In this document: one piece after another, positions 6,430-7,198 of the stretch
Layout of the letters: each line of letters starts with the position of its first letter
Position numbering within the stretch: position 1 is the stretch's first letter
NCBI GenBank assembly: GCA_944389685.1
Contig: CALXNF010000070.1
Location: 1 to 7,198, forward strand
DNA from: an uncultured Alphaproteobacteria bacterium
GTDB taxonomy: Bacteria > Pseudomonadota > Alphaproteobacteria > Rs-D84
Direction: 5' to 3'
Length of the DNA: 7,198 bases
Made by a program: the position numbers and the translations under genes
The notes under the pieces: generated by a model
What the model saw: the letters and a program-made list of their open reading frames with translations, nothing else
Databases searched by the model: none
What the model was told of the DNA's origin: nothing

Positions 6430-7196
6430 TCTATTTTTAACATCAATCCGCAGTGGTCAGTAGGTTTTTCTGCTAAACGTGGGTTCATATCTATTTCACA
6501 AAGTTTTATATTTTTCATAGCTGCGTGGTTCGCAAGAAAATAATCTAACCGTAGCCCTTGTTTTTTACCTATTGTATCCCCCCCACGGTATCCGTACCAA
6601 GTGTAATCTATATCTTCTGGGTGCATTGTGCGCCAAACGTCTGTCCATCCCGCATCAAGCCAAGATTGCATGATTTCACGTGCCTGTGGCGCAGCAATGG
6701 CGATGCCAACGTAATTAGCCGGTTTCCATACATCTTTGTCCGTTAGTGCGACATTAAAATCCCCACCGATGATTACTTGTTCTGGTGAATTCAGGTATTT
6801 GTTTATATAATTTGTAAAGGAGCGCATCCATTCTAGTTTATAAGGAAATTTTGGAGAATTTATTGTGTCGCCGTTTGGCATATATACATTTATTACTCGT
6901 AAGTGACCGTCAATGACGCATTCAATAAAGCGGGCATTAACGTCACTATAATTAGGCAAACCAATGATGGTATCTTCAATTGAAAATTTAGAAAAAACCG
7001 CAACGCCGTTCCAGCTTTTTTGACCAAAGACCTTTATATTATAGCCATATTCATCAAATAAGTTATGCGGAAAATTGGCGTTTTCTACTTTTATTTCCTG
7101 AACTAGGATGACGTCGTACTCACCGGCGCGTAAAATGTTAATAAAACTTTCTACGTGGGCGCGAATAGAGTTTATATTTAATGTAAGTATTTTCAT
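6426..7196 (-). CDS. xth: Exonuclease III-family AP endonuclease
   Basis: A 256-residue enzyme of the EEP (endonuclease/exonuclease/phosphatase) superfamily, XthA branch. It cleaves DNA 5' to abasic sites and removes 3' blocking groups in base-excision repair, using divalent metal. The whole active site is visible: Asn7 (LNINSIRAH), Glu34 (VQEIKVE), NGVAVFSK, Tyr105 (VYMPNG), Asp146 and Asn148 (GGDFNVA), Trp200 (YTWYGYRG), Asp218 (LRLDYFLAN), and Asp247-His248 (PTDHCGLML). The last motif has Thr where Ser is more common. Length and spacing are normal for the family and no extra domain is present. The ATG at 7196 is the natural start, since MKILTLNINSIRAH is the family N-terminus; its ribosome-binding site lies beyond the window. 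Its TAA (6428-6426) overlaps the addB TAG on the opposite strand, with no terminator between them. Confidence 0.94.
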   Translation of the reverse strand: MKILTLNINSIRAHVESFINILRAGEYDVILVQEIKVENANFPHNLFDEYGYNIKVFGQKSWNGVAVFSKFSIEDTIIGLPNYSDVNARFIECVIDGHLRVINVYMPNGDTINSPKFPYKLEWMRSFTNYINKYLNSPEQVIIGGDFNVALTDKDVWKPANYVGIAIAAPQAREIMQSWLDAGWTDVWRTMHPEDIDYTWYGYRGGDTIGKKQGLRLDYFLANHAAMKNIKLCEIDMNPRLAEKPTDHCGLMLKID

Positions 7197-7198
7197 AA

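Noticed and set aside
1..7198. Mobile element, CRISPR array, tRNA, or a new defence or biosynthetic system
   Set aside because: No direct repeats, transposase or integrase motifs, cloverleaf-like sequence or unfamiliar multi-gene cassette were seen; the genes are conserved housekeeping families.

Overview
The window is about 7.2 kb of an AT-rich bacterial chromosome with housekeeping-type content. Gene families and their arrangement point to an alphaproteobacterium with a small, low-GC genome. The main clues are an alphaproteobacterial-type AddB, an LpoA/LppC-like lipoprotein divergent from rsmI, and short intergenic gaps. A gut-associated or reduced lineage such as the uncultured RF32-type alphaproteobacteria would fit, but that placement is inference from gene style and composition. 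Stop codons TAA, TAG and TGA are all used as stops and Trp is TGG, so the standard bacterial code applies.

Layout, left to right. (1) Positions 1-212, minus strand, hold a decayed GNAT acetyltransferase: an intact-looking N-terminus runs into a C-terminal GNAT segment in a different frame, and the middle of the domain is missing. (2) A 108-bp divergent intergenic region has an extended -10 promoter on each strand; the rightward -10 sits inside a perfect 6-bp inverted repeat. (3) A small histidine phosphatase (321-884, plus) ends at a strong hairpin that also serves as terminator for the convergent gene. (4) A periplasmic-binding-protein-fold lipoprotein of the LpoA/LppC class (penicillin-binding protein activator) lies on the minus strand at 910-2532. 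(5) It is divergent from a plus-strand operon of rsmI (16S rRNA C1402 2'-O-methyltransferase), engB/ysxC (ribosome-assembly GTPase) and addB (nuclease subunit of the AddAB double-strand-break repair enzyme). Its genes overlap, at an ATGA junction and at a TTG start inside engB, so they are probably translationally coupled. (6) An exonuclease III-type AP endonuclease (6426-7196, minus) converges on addB, with the two stop codons overlapping.

The plus-strand operon joins ribosome maturation (RsmI, EngB) to DNA repair (AddB), and the convergent Xth-type enzyme adds base-excision repair. The lipoprotein belongs to cell-wall synthesis control. Apart from the remnant at the left edge, all genes look intact and carry the expected catalytic residues. 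I found no mobile element, CRISPR array, tRNA, rRNA or recognisable defence system, and nothing I would call a previously undescribed system. The items most worth a second look are the GNAT remnant, the palindrome over the -10, the addB gene without a neighbouring addA, and the long acidic tail of the lipoprotein.
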